Shown here in pieces: positions 7,874 to 17,059 of a DNA stretch of 64,000 nt; position 1 is the first letter of the stretch; every line of letters begins with the position of its first letter. The position numbers were made by a program, and so were the translations under genes. The DNA is taken from contig JBBQSD010000018.1 in NCBI GenBank assembly GCA_038214135.1, positions 1 through 64,000 on the forward strand, read 5' to 3'. Source of the stretch: JANLSE01 sp038214135 (GTDB lineage Bacteria > Chloroflexota > Chloroflexia > Chloroflexales > Roseiflexaceae). Under the pieces are notes generated by a model, which saw only the letters and a list, made by a program, of their open reading frames with translations, made no database searches and was not told where the DNA came from.

Positions 7874-10063
7874 ATGCTCATGGACACGCTTCCCCGACAC
7901 AACCGACTGGCCGGTCTCTACCGCGCCCTTGCGGCGCTCGCCCTGGCCGCCGTTCTGGCGAGCCTCCTGCCGCTGGCGCTGCGCACCCCCGCCATGCCAG
8001 CCGGCCAGCGCTCCGCCGGCCTGCCGCTGATTATTATACCCACCGGCAACGCGGCCGCGCCCTTCAGCGCCTTCGGCGTCGGCAACGGCGTAGCCTTCCA
8101 GCCCGCTGGCCCCAGCCTGGAGCTCGCTAGCGGGCGGCTGGCGGTCCGCTTCGGCGGTGCGCGCCCGGATGTCACGCTGGAGCCAGCCGACAAGCGCGCC
8201 GGCACCATCGGCCGCCACGTGGGCGCGCCCTCAACCTGGCGCGACCAGCTCCCCACCTACGCCGCTGTCATCTACCGCGGCCTGTTCACCGGCATCGACC
8301 TGCGCTACGACGGCCAGGCCGGCCAGCTCAAGGGCACCTACACGGTGGCGCCCCACGTCAGCCCGTCGGCGATCCAATGGCGCTACGAGGGCGCCGAGAC
8401 CCTGGCGATTGACCCGGCCACCGGCGACCTGCTGATCGGCGTGGCCGGCGGCGCCACCCTGCGCGAGGAGGCGCCGGTAGCATGGCAGGATCTGGCCGGT
8501 CGGCGCGTACCGGTGGCGGCCAGCTTCAAGCTGGCTGATGGCCTGGCCAGCTTTAGCCTCGGCGCCTACGACCCCGCCCAGCCCCTAGTGATCGACCCGA
8601 CCCTGCGGCTGGGCACCTACCTCGGTGGCGGCAGCGCCGACTATGGGCGTGGCATCGCCGTGGACAGCCAGGGCGCCATCTATGTGGTTGGCGACTTCTT
8701 CTCCAGCGACTTCCTGGGGGAGAGCACGAAGACCAGCGGCTCCAAGGACGTTATTGTGCTCAAGCTTACCCCGGCCGGCGACGACCTGGTCTACGGCTGG
8801 TTCGCGGGCGGGACTAGCACCGACGAGGGCCTGGCGATCACCGTCAATAGCGCGGGCGAGGCCTTCGTGCTGGTGAGCCCGGGCGCCGACTTTCCGTTGC
8901 TGAACGCGCCGCTCGCCACCGCCCCGAATGTGGGCAATGGCATCCTGATGAAGTTCAGCGCCAGCGGCGAGCACCTCTACAGCACCTACCTCGGCTTTGG
9001 CCTCTCAAATACCTACACCGGCAAGGCGATCGCCGTTGGCGCCGACGGCAAGCTCTACATCACCGGCCAGACCTACATCGCCGTCAGGCGCCTGGCGCAG
9101 CTCGCCCTGGTGGAGGTGAACCCGGCCACCGGCGCGGTGCTGCGCAGCTTTGACCCTGGTGAGAGCTATGTCACCACCAATGGCGCGGCGGTCGCCATCG
9201 GCCCCGACAAGCGGCTCTACGTCACCGGCACGGCCGGCAACCCCTTTGGGGAGTTCCCGACGACAGCAGACGCCTTCCAGAAGCTGTGCGGGCGCAAACT
9301 GCTCTTCGGCGAGAACAAAGACTGCCGCGAGAACGCCTACGTGATGGTCTTCTCGCCCGACCTGCAGGTGCAGTACGCTAGCTATCTGGGCGGCAGCGGC
9401 GGCGACGCGGGCCGCGGGATCGCGGTGGACGGCCAGGGCAACGCGATCATCGTCGGGAACGCCACCTCGGAGGACTTCCCGGTGAAGAACGCAATCCTGC
9501 CTGCATGCCCCTCAGACCCGGAGCTACACCTGTGCTCGTACGACGGCTTTGCCACCAAGCTCTCGCCTTCCGCGGGGCTGATCTACAGCACCTACATCGC
9601 CTCGCCCGGCGAGCCCGAGGCGATGACCTTCATCAACGACGTGGTAGTAGACGGGGCCGGAAACGCCTATGTCGCGGGCTTTAGCAGCGCGGCAAGCCTG
9701 CCGGTGAAAAACGCGGTCTAGCCGACGCGCAGCTTAGGGCTCTGCTTAGGCGCCTTCGACCGGTTCTGCTTCGACGCCTACGTTGTGGGGCTGGCCCCAG
9801 ACGGCAGCCTGAGCTTCGGCACCTACCTGGGCGGCACGTTCGATGAGTACAACCAGGATATCGCCATCGACAGTGCAGGCGCCATCTACCTAACAGGCTA
9901 TAGCGACGCGCGAGACTTCCCAACCACGGACGGGAGCATCCAGCCGGCCAAGAGCGCCAACTACGACTTTTTCGCCGCCAAGATCGCGCTCGAGAGCGGG
10001 AGCTCGCCCACGCCCCGGCCTGATCTGAAGTATAAAGCCTACCTGCCAATGGTCAGCCGCTGA
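7874..10063 (+). pseudogene. SBBP-repeat exported protein with in-frame TAG
   Basis: The frame encodes a signal peptide (RALAALALAAVLASLLPLAL), a DUF7948-like N-terminal region, then SBBP-type beta-propeller repeats recognisable by recurring TYLGG...D.G..IAVD..G..Y..G units. A TAG at 9719-9721 stops the protein at 615 residues, but the same frame continues to 10063 with another repeat, a proline-rich linker (SSPTPRP) and the C-terminal end YKAYLPMVSR. By analogy with LPVKNA(I/V) segments upstream, the TAG replaces a CAG glutamine codon, a single C-to-T change. ATG 7874 has AAGGAG nine bases before it. Either a recent pseudogene, a truncated but folded propeller, or a base error. Confidence 0.85.
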
Positions 10064-10212
10064 GCGAGCTTCAGGTAGCGCGATCCTTATGAACGCTCCT
10101 CGGCGGACACCTGATCATCCCCGCCGCTCGTCGCGACGATCATCTTTGCTATACAATGGCTGCTACAGGATACAGACATACATCAGCAAGCGACATCTTT
10201 CGGAGCAGCCCA

Positions 10213-10725
10213 ATGCGCCCACATCTTTCGTTGCTTGGTGTCCCCGTCACCGTACGGCCCACGGCACTCGTGGCCGGCATGCTGTCCGCACTGGTGGTCG
10301 CGCTCGTTATACGAGAACGCCGCGTCGCCTTGGGCGCCGCCGCAGGGGTGCTTTGGTATAGCGCCGATTACGTCCACGTCGTCGGACATATCGTCTCGTC
10401 GCAGGCAGCAGGGGCGCCGATGGACGCCATCGACTTCGGCCTCTACCCGAAGAGCGTATACGTCGACCACGAGGTGTCGCCGCAACAGCATATCGGGCGC
10501 GCCTGTGGTGGCGTCGGGGCGTCGCTCATCACCACCCTGGTGCTGGCTGCGCTAAGGCGCGGCGTCACGAATCCGCCGGCCAGGCAGCTGCTCACGATCG
10601 CCGTAGCCCAGCACGGCCTGCTCTTCGTCCTGAGCCTGCTTCCGGTGCGGCTGGTTGACGGCGGTGTGATCTTCGCAAACCTACTGAAGCTGATCAAGAG
10701 CTTCGCCAAAACTGACCGCGAATGA
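10213..10725 (+). CDS. M50-like membrane protein with altered HExxH
   Basis: A 170-residue protein with about four hydrophobic segments. Two segments look like a site-2 protease (M50): HVVGH near residue 57, where the family has HExxH, and LPVRLVDGG near the end, matching the family (N/L)P...LDGG motif. The catalytic glutamate is replaced by valine, so proteolysis is unlikely although both histidines and the aspartate remain. The start ATG 10213 has GGAG seven bases upstream; the ATG at 10156 has no such site. It stands alone after the SBBP gene. It may be an inactive M50 relative or an unrelated membrane protein with chance similarity. Confidence 0.6.
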   Translation: MRPHLSLLGVPVTVRPTALVAGMLSALVVALVIRERRVALGAAAGVLWYSADYVHVVGHIVSSQAAGAPMDAIDFGLYPKSVYVDHEVSPQQHIGRACGGVGASLITTLVLAALRRGVTNPPARQLLTIAVAQHGLLFVLSLLPVRLVDGGVIFANLLKLIKSFAKTDRE

Positions 10726-10912
10726 ATAGCAGTGCGGTAAAACCGCACTAGAAAGCGTTTTTGTTCTATCCAGACCAGATGTTCGCGGCGCGCTGATGCG
10801 AGGTGCGCGTCCTCCAGGCAGGCACCCGCGTTTCCTCTACAGCCGCCGGCTCGGTAGGCCAGACCAGGCATGCTGCGCGCCGCATGCGGGATGGCCCTCT
10901 GCGCGCGTGCGG

Positions 10913-12691
10913 TCAGCGCGTCGGGCGATCGTCGTCCCAGTCCTGCCACGCGACCTGGTGCCGCGCCAGGTACTGATCGACCGCCTGGCCGAGTGTGGGA
11001 AAGAAGTTCGCGGCTCCCAGATCGGTAAACAGGCCATAGCGCTTGAGCACATCCTTCACCGGGCCTTTCAGCTCGGCGAAGCACAGATCCATGCCCGCCG
11101 CGTGGAGTGCCTGGTCGAGCTCAGCCAGCATATCGGCGGCGGTCATGTCAACATCGGTGATCGGCTCGGCGGCCACGACGACCCAGGTGGTTGCGGTTGG
11201 CGCATCGGCCACGGCGCGCAGCACACGCGCGCGAAAGATCTCGGCGTTGGCGAAGAAGAGGGGCGCATCCCAGCGGAAGAGCACCAGCCCAGGGATGCGG
11301 CGCGCCTCGGGGTGGCGCGTCACATCGTGATAGCCCTTCAGCCCATCCACGCGGCCAAGCACTGCGTGGTACGGCTGCCAAGCCCGCCAGATGAAGGCCA
11401 GTAGCGCCAGGGCGACCGCCAGAAAGATGCCCTGAATTACCCCCAGCAGCGCGACGCCCAGAAAGCAGATCAGCGACAGCACAAACTCGCCGCGGCGCAT
11501 GCGATACAGCCGCACCACGCCGACGATCTCGACCAGCGCCAGACACGCGACGATCACCACCGCGCTCAGCGCCGCGTGCGGCAGATCGCGCAGCGCGGCG
11601 GGCGCGACAAGCAACAGCAGCGCGATGCAGGCCGCGCCGACCACGCCGGTGAGCTGGGTCTTAGCGCCGGCGGCCTCGGCCACTGGCGTGCGCGAGGCGC
11701 TGCCGCTCACCGAGAAGCCCTGAAACAGACCGCCGGCCATGTTCGCCAGGCCAAGCGCGACCAGCTCCTGATCGCTGTCGACTACGTAGCCGCCGCGCGC
11801 GGCGAACGTGCGCGATAGCACGCTCATATCGGCGAACGAGAGCAGCGCAATCGCAACCGCGCCCGGCAGTAGGCCGCGCAGGTCATCCAGCGCGATAGCT
11901 GGCAGCCGGATGGCCGGCAAGCCCGGAGGGATCGCGCCAACCACCGCGACACCCGCCGTCGCTGCAAGATCGAAGTATGCGACAATGAGTGTTGCTCCAG
12001 CCACCGCGATCAGCATAGCGGGCCAGCGGGGCGCCCAGCGCTTGAGCACCAGCATCAGGATCAGGCACGCCAGGCCGATCGCACAGGCTGCGCCACGTAC
12101 CTGCCCGCCAACCACGCCACGCACTATTTCGCCAACCCGCTGTAGCAGGCTATCGCCAGCGACCGAGAACCCGAGCAGCTTCGGCAGCTGGCCGACCATG
12201 ACGGTCAGCGCGATGCCATTCAGGTAGCCGTAGCGAATCGGCTTCGAGAACAGATCGGCGATAAATCCGAATCGAGACAGGCCGGCCAGGCAGCACAGCG
12301 CGCCAGAGAGCAGCGCCAGCGCGCCCGCGAGCGCCACGGCCCGATCGGGATCGCCGGCGGCTAGCGGGAGGATGGTCGCGGCGATCAGCCCGGCCAGCGC
12401 CGAGTCCGGCCCCAGCACCAGGATGCGGCTCGGCCCGACCAGCGCGTAGACGATCAGCGGCACGATCGTCGCGTATAGGCCGGTGATCACTGGCAGGCCG
12501 GCTGCCTCGGCGTAGCCCATGCCAACCGGCACCAGCACGGCCGTCAGCATTACGCCGGCGACGATGTCGTTCGCTAGCCACGCGCGCCGGTAGCTGCGCA
12601 GCACCGCCAGGCCAGGCACCCAGCGCGTCAGCCCGCGCAGGCGCGCCGCTGAAACGAGGCGGCCAGGCGGGGGCGGATCGATCGCTGTCAC
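10913..12691 (-). CDS. SulP-family anion permease with STAS domain
   Basis: A 592-residue permease of the SLC26/SulP family. The first membrane helix carries the family pattern VPVGMGYAEAAGLPVITGLY. The membrane domain of 10-14 helices runs to about residue 430, followed by a cytoplasmic STAS domain (about 455-575). Members carry sulfate, bicarbonate or other anions, usually with H+ or Na+. The start is GTG 12691. It is the last gene of a minus-strand run with the MatC-like carrier (34 bases before it) and the CDF exporter, so all three are probably co-transcribed. No carbonic anhydrase is adjacent, so sulfate or bicarbonate cannot be decided. Confidence 0.9.
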   Translation of the reverse strand: MTAIDPPPPGRLVSAARLRGLTRWVPGLAVLRSYRRAWLANDIVAGVMLTAVLVPVGMGYAEAAGLPVITGLYATIVPLIVYALVGPSRILVLGPDSALAGLIAATILPLAAGDPDRAVALAGALALLSGALCCLAGLSRFGFIADLFSKPIRYGYLNGIALTVMVGQLPKLLGFSVAGDSLLQRVGEIVRGVVGGQVRGAACAIGLACLILMLVLKRWAPRWPAMLIAVAGATLIVAYFDLAATAGVAVVGAIPPGLPAIRLPAIALDDLRGLLPGAVAIALLSFADMSVLSRTFAARGGYVVDSDQELVALGLANMAGGLFQGFSVSGSASRTPVAEAAGAKTQLTGVVGAACIALLLLVAPAALRDLPHAALSAVVIVACLALVEIVGVVRLYRMRRGEFVLSLICFLGVALLGVIQGIFLAVALALLAFIWRAWQPYHAVLGRVDGLKGYHDVTRHPEARRIPGLVLFRWDAPLFFANAEIFRARVLRAVADAPTATTWVVVAAEPITDVDMTAADMLAELDQALHAAGMDLCFAELKGPVKDVLKRYGLFTDLGAANFFPTLGQAVDQYLARHQVAWQDWDDDRPTR

Positions 12692-12724
12692 GATATGGCT
12701 CCAGATACCGGGAAGATCAGTCCG

Positions 12725-13990
12725 CTACCATAGGATCACGAAGAACAGGTAGCAGACCAGCGCCCCGACGAACGCCATCGCCAGGCCGTAAATCAGTAAG
12801 CGCTGAAAGAGCTGGTTGCGATCCTCATGGACAGCTGCGTTTGCAATACACATTGCGCCAAGCGTCGAGAGCGGGCTCACATCCACCACATGGCTGCCGA
12901 CGTTGATCGCCGAAATAATCGCAACCGGGTCGCCACCTCCCAGCGTGGCAATCAAGCTGGGTACCATGGCAATTAAGGTTGGCATGACCACCCCCGACGA
13001 GCTTGAGTAGGCCGAGACCGCGCCGGCTACGAATGCGATCACGCCGGGCACATTCTGCGCGGTTGAGACGCGCGCCAGCAGCGCGGTGAACAGCGCCAGC
13101 CCGCCGGTCTGCTCGACGATCGCCACCAGTACGCTCACGCCGCAGACCATGATGATCGTCTCCCACGGCACGGCCTTGAGCGCCGCATCCTGGTCGGCCG
13201 CGCCGACCAGCGCGAGGATGAGCGCCAGCGTGATCGCCAGAAAGCCCAGGTCGGCCTTGAAGATCGCGACGCCGGCGATCAGCGCCGCGATCGCGCCGAC
13301 GGTCGCCCACTGCGCGCGCGTCAGGCGGGCCGGCCGCTCGGCGAGCGTGGCGGGGCTGGGTGTCGGGCCGGCTGGGTTGGCGCGCCACAGGCGCAGCCCG
13401 CCAAAGATCAGGTAGCCGAACAGCGCGATAAAGCTCTGCGCCAGCAGGCTCGGTAGATACACCTGTGCCCACGGATCCATGGTGATGCCCTGCCGGGCGA
13501 TCAGCTGGTTGGCGATGATGCCGGTCGGGGCGAAGGGTGAAAATGCCCCCGCGTTCGCGCCATTCGCGACCATCAGGGTCATCAGAAACGCGCTGATGCC
13601 GGTGCGACCGGCGATCGCCATCGCGAGCGGCGCGATCAGGGCGACGGCGGCGATATTGCCCGGCCCCGCCGTAGCCAGCACGAGCGGCAGGAGGAAGAAC
13701 AGCAGCGGCACCAGGCCGCGGTGGCCACCGGCGAGGCCGATCGCGCGGCCGGCCAGATTGCCGAGCGTGCCATTCTGCTGCGCCTGGCTGAACAGAAACG
13801 TGACGCCAAACAGCATCGTCGCCAGGCTGAGCGGGAAGCCCGCCACGATCGCGCTGATCTTCATGCCGGCCAGGTAGTAGCCAATTACCCATGCCAGGCT
13901 GATCGCCAGGATGCCGATATTGACGCGCGACACCCCGCTCACAATAATGGCGAGGCAGAGGCCGATCAGCGAGATCAGGGCAATGTTCAT
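12725..13990 (-). CDS. MatC-like / SLC13-type carboxylate carrier
   Basis: A 421-residue very hydrophobic protein with about 11-12 helices. The N-terminal third carries the pattern LATMLFGVTFLFSQAQQNGTL, typical of the MatC N-terminal domain and the ion-transporter superfamily. A second half-repeat has SSGVVMPTLIAM and the ending INVGSHVVDVSPLSTLGAMC. Expected role: proton- or sodium-coupled uptake of a dicarboxylate or related anion. ATG 13990 has AAGGG eight bases before it; the longer open frame upstream overlaps the CDF gene and is not coding. Middle gene of the three-transporter operon. Confidence 0.82.
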   Translation of the reverse strand: MNIALISLIGLCLAIIVSGVSRVNIGILAISLAWVIGYYLAGMKISAIVAGFPLSLATMLFGVTFLFSQAQQNGTLGNLAGRAIGLAGGHRGLVPLLFFLLPLVLATAGPGNIAAVALIAPLAMAIAGRTGISAFLMTLMVANGANAGAFSPFAPTGIIANQLIARQGITMDPWAQVYLPSLLAQSFIALFGYLIFGGLRLWRANPAGPTPSPATLAERPARLTRAQWATVGAIAALIAGVAIFKADLGFLAITLALILALVGAADQDAALKAVPWETIIMVCGVSVLVAIVEQTGGLALFTALLARVSTAQNVPGVIAFVAGAVSAYSSSSGVVMPTLIAMVPSLIATLGGGDPVAIISAINVGSHVVDVSPLSTLGAMCIANAAVHEDRNQLFQRLLIYGLAMAFVGALVCYLFFVILW

Positions 13991-14039
13991 TGGTGCAACC
14001 CTTGCCCGCCAGCGGCTCGGTATCGCGTGCCGTGCTGGA

Positions 14040-14984
14040 TCAAGGCGCGGCCGTGAGCGTCGCTGGGTCTGCGGCCTCGCGGCGATCAAGCTCGATATCG
14101 TCAAACGAGCGCTGATCGTCGAGCGGCTCGAGGTGGGTGAGGACGGTGCTGTTGGGCACGGCCTGGCGGATCTCCTGCTCGACGGTTTCCAGCAGCGCAT
14201 GACCCTGCTGGACCGTCCAGGCACCTGGCACCAGCATATGGAACGAGATGAACCGGCGCATGCCGGCCTGACGCGTCCGCAGGGCGTGGAACTGCACGCC
14301 AGGAGCGACCGGGCCGTGCCGGTCGAACACCGCCTGGATCGCCGCGCACTCCTCGGCCGCGATCGCGGTGTCGAGCAGCCCCAGCCCCGAGCGCCTGATC
14401 AACTGCACGCCGGTCCAGACGATATTGGCGGCAACCGCGAAGGCGATCAGCGGATCGATGATGAGCCAGCCGGTCAGCGCTACCAGCCCAACCCCGGCGA
14501 GCACGCCAACCGAGGTCCAGACGTCGGTCATCAGGTGGTGGGCGTCGGCCTCCAGCGTGATCGACTGGTAGCGCTTGCCGACGCGCAGCAGGATCTGGGC
14601 AACCGCAAGGTTAATCAGCGAGGCCCCAGTCGAGATCGCCAGGCCGAGGCCGGCCGACTCGATCGGCTGTGGATCGAACAGCCGACCCCATGCGGCCCAG
14701 ACGATGCTGCCGGCCGCGACTAAGATCAGCACGCCTTCAACGACGCTGGAGAAGTACTCCGCCTTGCTGTGCCCGAAGGCGTGCTGCTCATCAGGCGGCC
14801 GGGCGGCCAGCGTCAGCATCGCGAGCGCCATCAGCGCCGCGGCGAGGTTGACCCCCGACTCCAGCGCGTCGGAGAGCAGCCCGACCGAGCCGGTGAGCAG
14901 ATAGGCTGCGCTTTTCAGGCCGATGGTGGCGATCGCGGCAGCGATCGCGAGCCAGGCGAAGCGCCGGAGATCAGGTCGTTGCAT
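14040..14984 (-). CDS. Cation diffusion facilitator (CDF) transporter
   Basis: A 314-residue metal/proton antiporter. Seen: six membrane helices, the TM2 pattern LLSDALESGVNLAA, the CDF loop HAFGHSKAEYFSS, and the TM5 metal site HHLMTDVWTS, all intact, followed by a cytoplasmic ferredoxin-like domain with several histidines. Substrate probably Zn(II), Fe(II) or another divalent cation. ATG 14984 has GAGGAG five bases upstream. First gene of the operon with the MatC-like and SulP carriers, so metal export is linked with anion transport in an unknown way. Confidence 0.92.
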   Translation of the reverse strand: MQRPDLRRFAWLAIAAAIATIGLKSAAYLLTGSVGLLSDALESGVNLAAALMALAMLTLAARPPDEQHAFGHSKAEYFSSVVEGVLILVAAGSIVWAAWGRLFDPQPIESAGLGLAISTGASLINLAVAQILLRVGKRYQSITLEADAHHLMTDVWTSVGVLAGVGLVALTGWLIIDPLIAFAVAANIVWTGVQLIRRSGLGLLDTAIAAEECAAIQAVFDRHGPVAPGVQFHALRTRQAGMRRFISFHMLVPGAWTVQQGHALLETVEQEIRQAVPNSTVLTHLEPLDDQRSFDDIELDRREAADPATLTAAP

Positions 14985-15457
14985 CAGAGCTCCTCTGCGC
15001 GGAATGCCCGCGCACCACGCGCTCAGCCATCCTCGTGGCCGGTCGGGTGTCAGCGTACGCAGCCATCAATCGCCTGAGACCAAGCCTCGCGCCAGGAAGG
15101 TGCATGCGTGTTGCCCTAACCGTACTGTAGCACGCGCCGCTTGGAATACGCGTGGAAACGCCTCGCGTTTTGGTAGTGATCGCACAACGAATAGGTCTCC
15201 TGGCCTTTCAGACGCGCGGAGAGCTAGGGCCGACTGGAGCACAGCGGGGTGATGTGGTCCCCGAGAGAGTGCACGAAGGCGAGTTGCTGCATCACGAAAA
15301 ACGGTGTTCATTCCAACAGCGCGCGCCGTAGAATCGCCAGCGCACTTCACGCATACGAAGGGGGCTCATGCCTGTGTGATGAACAATCTTCATATCAACC
15401 GGGCACGGGCCTGCTAGAATCATCCGTGTGGGCCAAACGAATAGTAGAGGAGCCATC
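14985..15457. other. 473-base spacer, no gene seen
   Basis: No frame here has a ribosome site plus recognisable product. Base composition falls visibly compared with the left block. The spacer separates the transporter operon (minus) from the first cupin gene (plus) and probably holds both promoters, but no convincing -35/-10 pair was found. Confidence 0.5.
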
Positions 15458-15880
15458 ATGCAAGGCTATGTGAACGATATCGCGAGCATCGCGATCAAGA
15501 ACGAGGACTTTCGTCGCGTGATCTACACCGCAGCGCACTGCCAGCTCGTCGTGATGGCGCTCCAGCCCCAGGAAGCTATCGGGGCGGAAGTCCACACGTT
15601 GGATCAATGCTTCTCTGTGCAGGAAGGGAGCGGCGAGGTGCTGCTCGACGGTGTTCGGACGATGATCCGAGCGGGCTTCGTCATGGTCATCCCGGCCGGG
15701 GTGGACCACAATGTCATCAATACCGGCAGTGTACCGCTCAAGCTCTCGACGATCTACGCACCGCCGAACCATCGTGATGGCGTCGTCCACCATACCCGCG
15801 CCGACGCGGAGGCTGACAACGAGCATTTTGATGGCAAAACGACCGAGGATGCCACGCACGAGTCGCTGCTTCCTGCCTAA
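15458..15880 (+). CDS. Cupin-domain protein (copy 1)
   Basis: A 140-residue single-domain cupin. Motif 1 is visible as GAEVHTLDQCFSVQEGSGEV and motif 2 as VIPAGVDHNVINTG. The second His after Asp-Gln is missing (VHTLDQ), so metal binding may rest on fewer ligands. The tail GVVHHTRADAEADNEHF is distinctive and is shared with a second copy at 27771, about four fifths identical. AGAGGAG stands five bases before the ATG. The stop codon TAA lies inside the first arm of a long inverted repeat (15874-15934), as often seen for genes in integron cassettes. Substrate unknown. Confidence 0.85.
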   Translation: MQGYVNDIASIAIKNEDFRRVIYTAAHCQLVVMALQPQEAIGAEVHTLDQCFSVQEGSGEVLLDGVRTMIRAGFVMVIPAGVDHNVINTGSVPLKLSTIYAPPNHRDGVVHHTRADAEADNEHFDGKTTEDATHESLLPA

Positions 15881-15934
15881 CAGCGGGCGCGTTCTGTATA
15901 CAATCTTTGATTGCGTCGCGCCCGCTGTTAGGCA
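15874..15934 (+). repeat. attC-like inverted repeat at end of cupin gene
   Basis: The arms TGCCTAACAGCGGGCGCG (15874-15891) and CGCGCCCGCTGTTAGGCA (15917-15934) are perfect complements around 25 bases. The outer heptamers GCCTAAC and GTTAGGC match the R'' and R' core sites of integron attC recombination sites, the length of about 60 bases fits, and the cupin stop codon lies in the first arm. Against: arms are perfectly paired without the extrahelical bases of classical attC, no second site was found, and there is no integron integrase in the window. It has no T tract, so it is not a standard terminator. Confidence 0.5.
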
Positions 15935-15979
15935 AGCCACCGCAACCTAAAGAACACATGTGTGTTGGTGAGGAATTGT

Positions 15980-17034
15980 ATGCAGTTAGAGACGCAGATG
16001 CGCGCGCTGGTGGAGCGGCACCCACTGCTCGCCTTCTTCGGCCTGACTTTCGCACTCTCCTGGAGCCTCTGGGGGCTCCAGGCACTGTTTGCCGACGACC
16101 CAATCAGCGCCCGCTGGCTCGGTATCATCGCCACCTATGGCCCAACGCTGGCAGCAATCGCCCTCACTCGGCTACAAAGCCCAGCGCGGCAGCCGACGGA
16201 ATCGCCACACCGCCAACGCTGGCTAGCGGGTGCAGTGTTGGTGGGGAATGTGGGGCTGAATAGTGCCATTGCATCAAACCCCCTTGGCAGCCCACGCCCA
16301 CTGGTGGCGGCACTGCTTTGGCTGGTCATCACACTCCTACCGGCCTGGGTGGTCTGGAGCAGCTTCAGCCGCCGCCCTGGCGTCCGTATGATCCTGCAAA
16401 CCCTCACCGCCTGGCGGGCAGCGCCGATCTGGTATCTTGCAGCGCTGCTGCTCCCATTGATCGTCAGTGCGGCGGGGATCGCGCTGCTGGCCCTGCTGGG
16501 GCAGCCGCTGCCACCCTGGCCCCGCACCGAGCCGCTGCCCGCGCTGCTGCCACTGCTGCTGAGCACATTCGTCGCAACCCTGCTCTATGGCGGGCTGCTC
16601 GGTGAAGAGATTGGGTGGCGCGGGTTTGCGCTACCACGGCTGCAAGCGCAGCACAGCCCGCTGGTGGCGAGCCTACTCCTCAGCGTGGTCTGGGGCTCTG
16701 GCATGTGCCGCTCCACCTTATGGGCATCTACCATGGCATCTTTCCCGATGGCCTGCCCGGCATCCTGCTGCGGATTGTGACCACGATTCCAACAACCGTG
16801 CTGTTCACCTGGTTCTATAACCGCACCAAGGGCAACCTCTGGCTCGTCGTGCTACTGCACACCGCCGTCAACAACACCGCCGGGTTCTGGCTGCCGGTCA
16901 CGACGGGTGTGTATGCCGCAATGATCATGATGATGGTCACGCTGATCATCACCGACCGGATGTGGTGCCTACGCGCCCCTGATCGCGGGCTGGCGCAGTC
17001 AGCCGAGCAGCTTGCGCCATTGGAGCACAGATAA
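15980..17034 (+). pseudogene. CPBP-family membrane protease-like gene, frameshifted
   Basis: A CPBP (Abi/Rce1-like) intramembrane protein of about 350 residues split by a one-base deletion. Frame 1 runs through GEEIGWRGFALPRLQ (the EExxxR motif) to about 16695. Frame 2 then continues WHVPLHLMGIYHG and HTAVNN, the second and third metal-ligand motifs, to a stop at 17034. The sequence TGGGGCTCTGG at 16691 needs one extra base to read Trp-Gly-Leu-Trp-His, the family form. GAGG lies six bases before ATG 15980. The gene begins 46 bases after the attC-like repeat. Function would be membrane proteolysis or bacteriocin self-protection. Confidence 0.85.
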
Positions 17035-17059
17035 GCGAGAGATCGAAAGGATCAACCAC

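Noticed and set aside
8585..8974. 129-codon minus-strand frame within the SBBP gene
   Set aside because: Antisense shadow of propeller repeats.
15066..15350. 94-codon minus-strand frame in the 15 kb spacer
   Set aside because: No ribosome site and no recognisable product.
15980..17034. Reading the CPBP gene as two separate functional genes
   Set aside because: The two frames carry consecutive motifs of one family and the second has no start signal.
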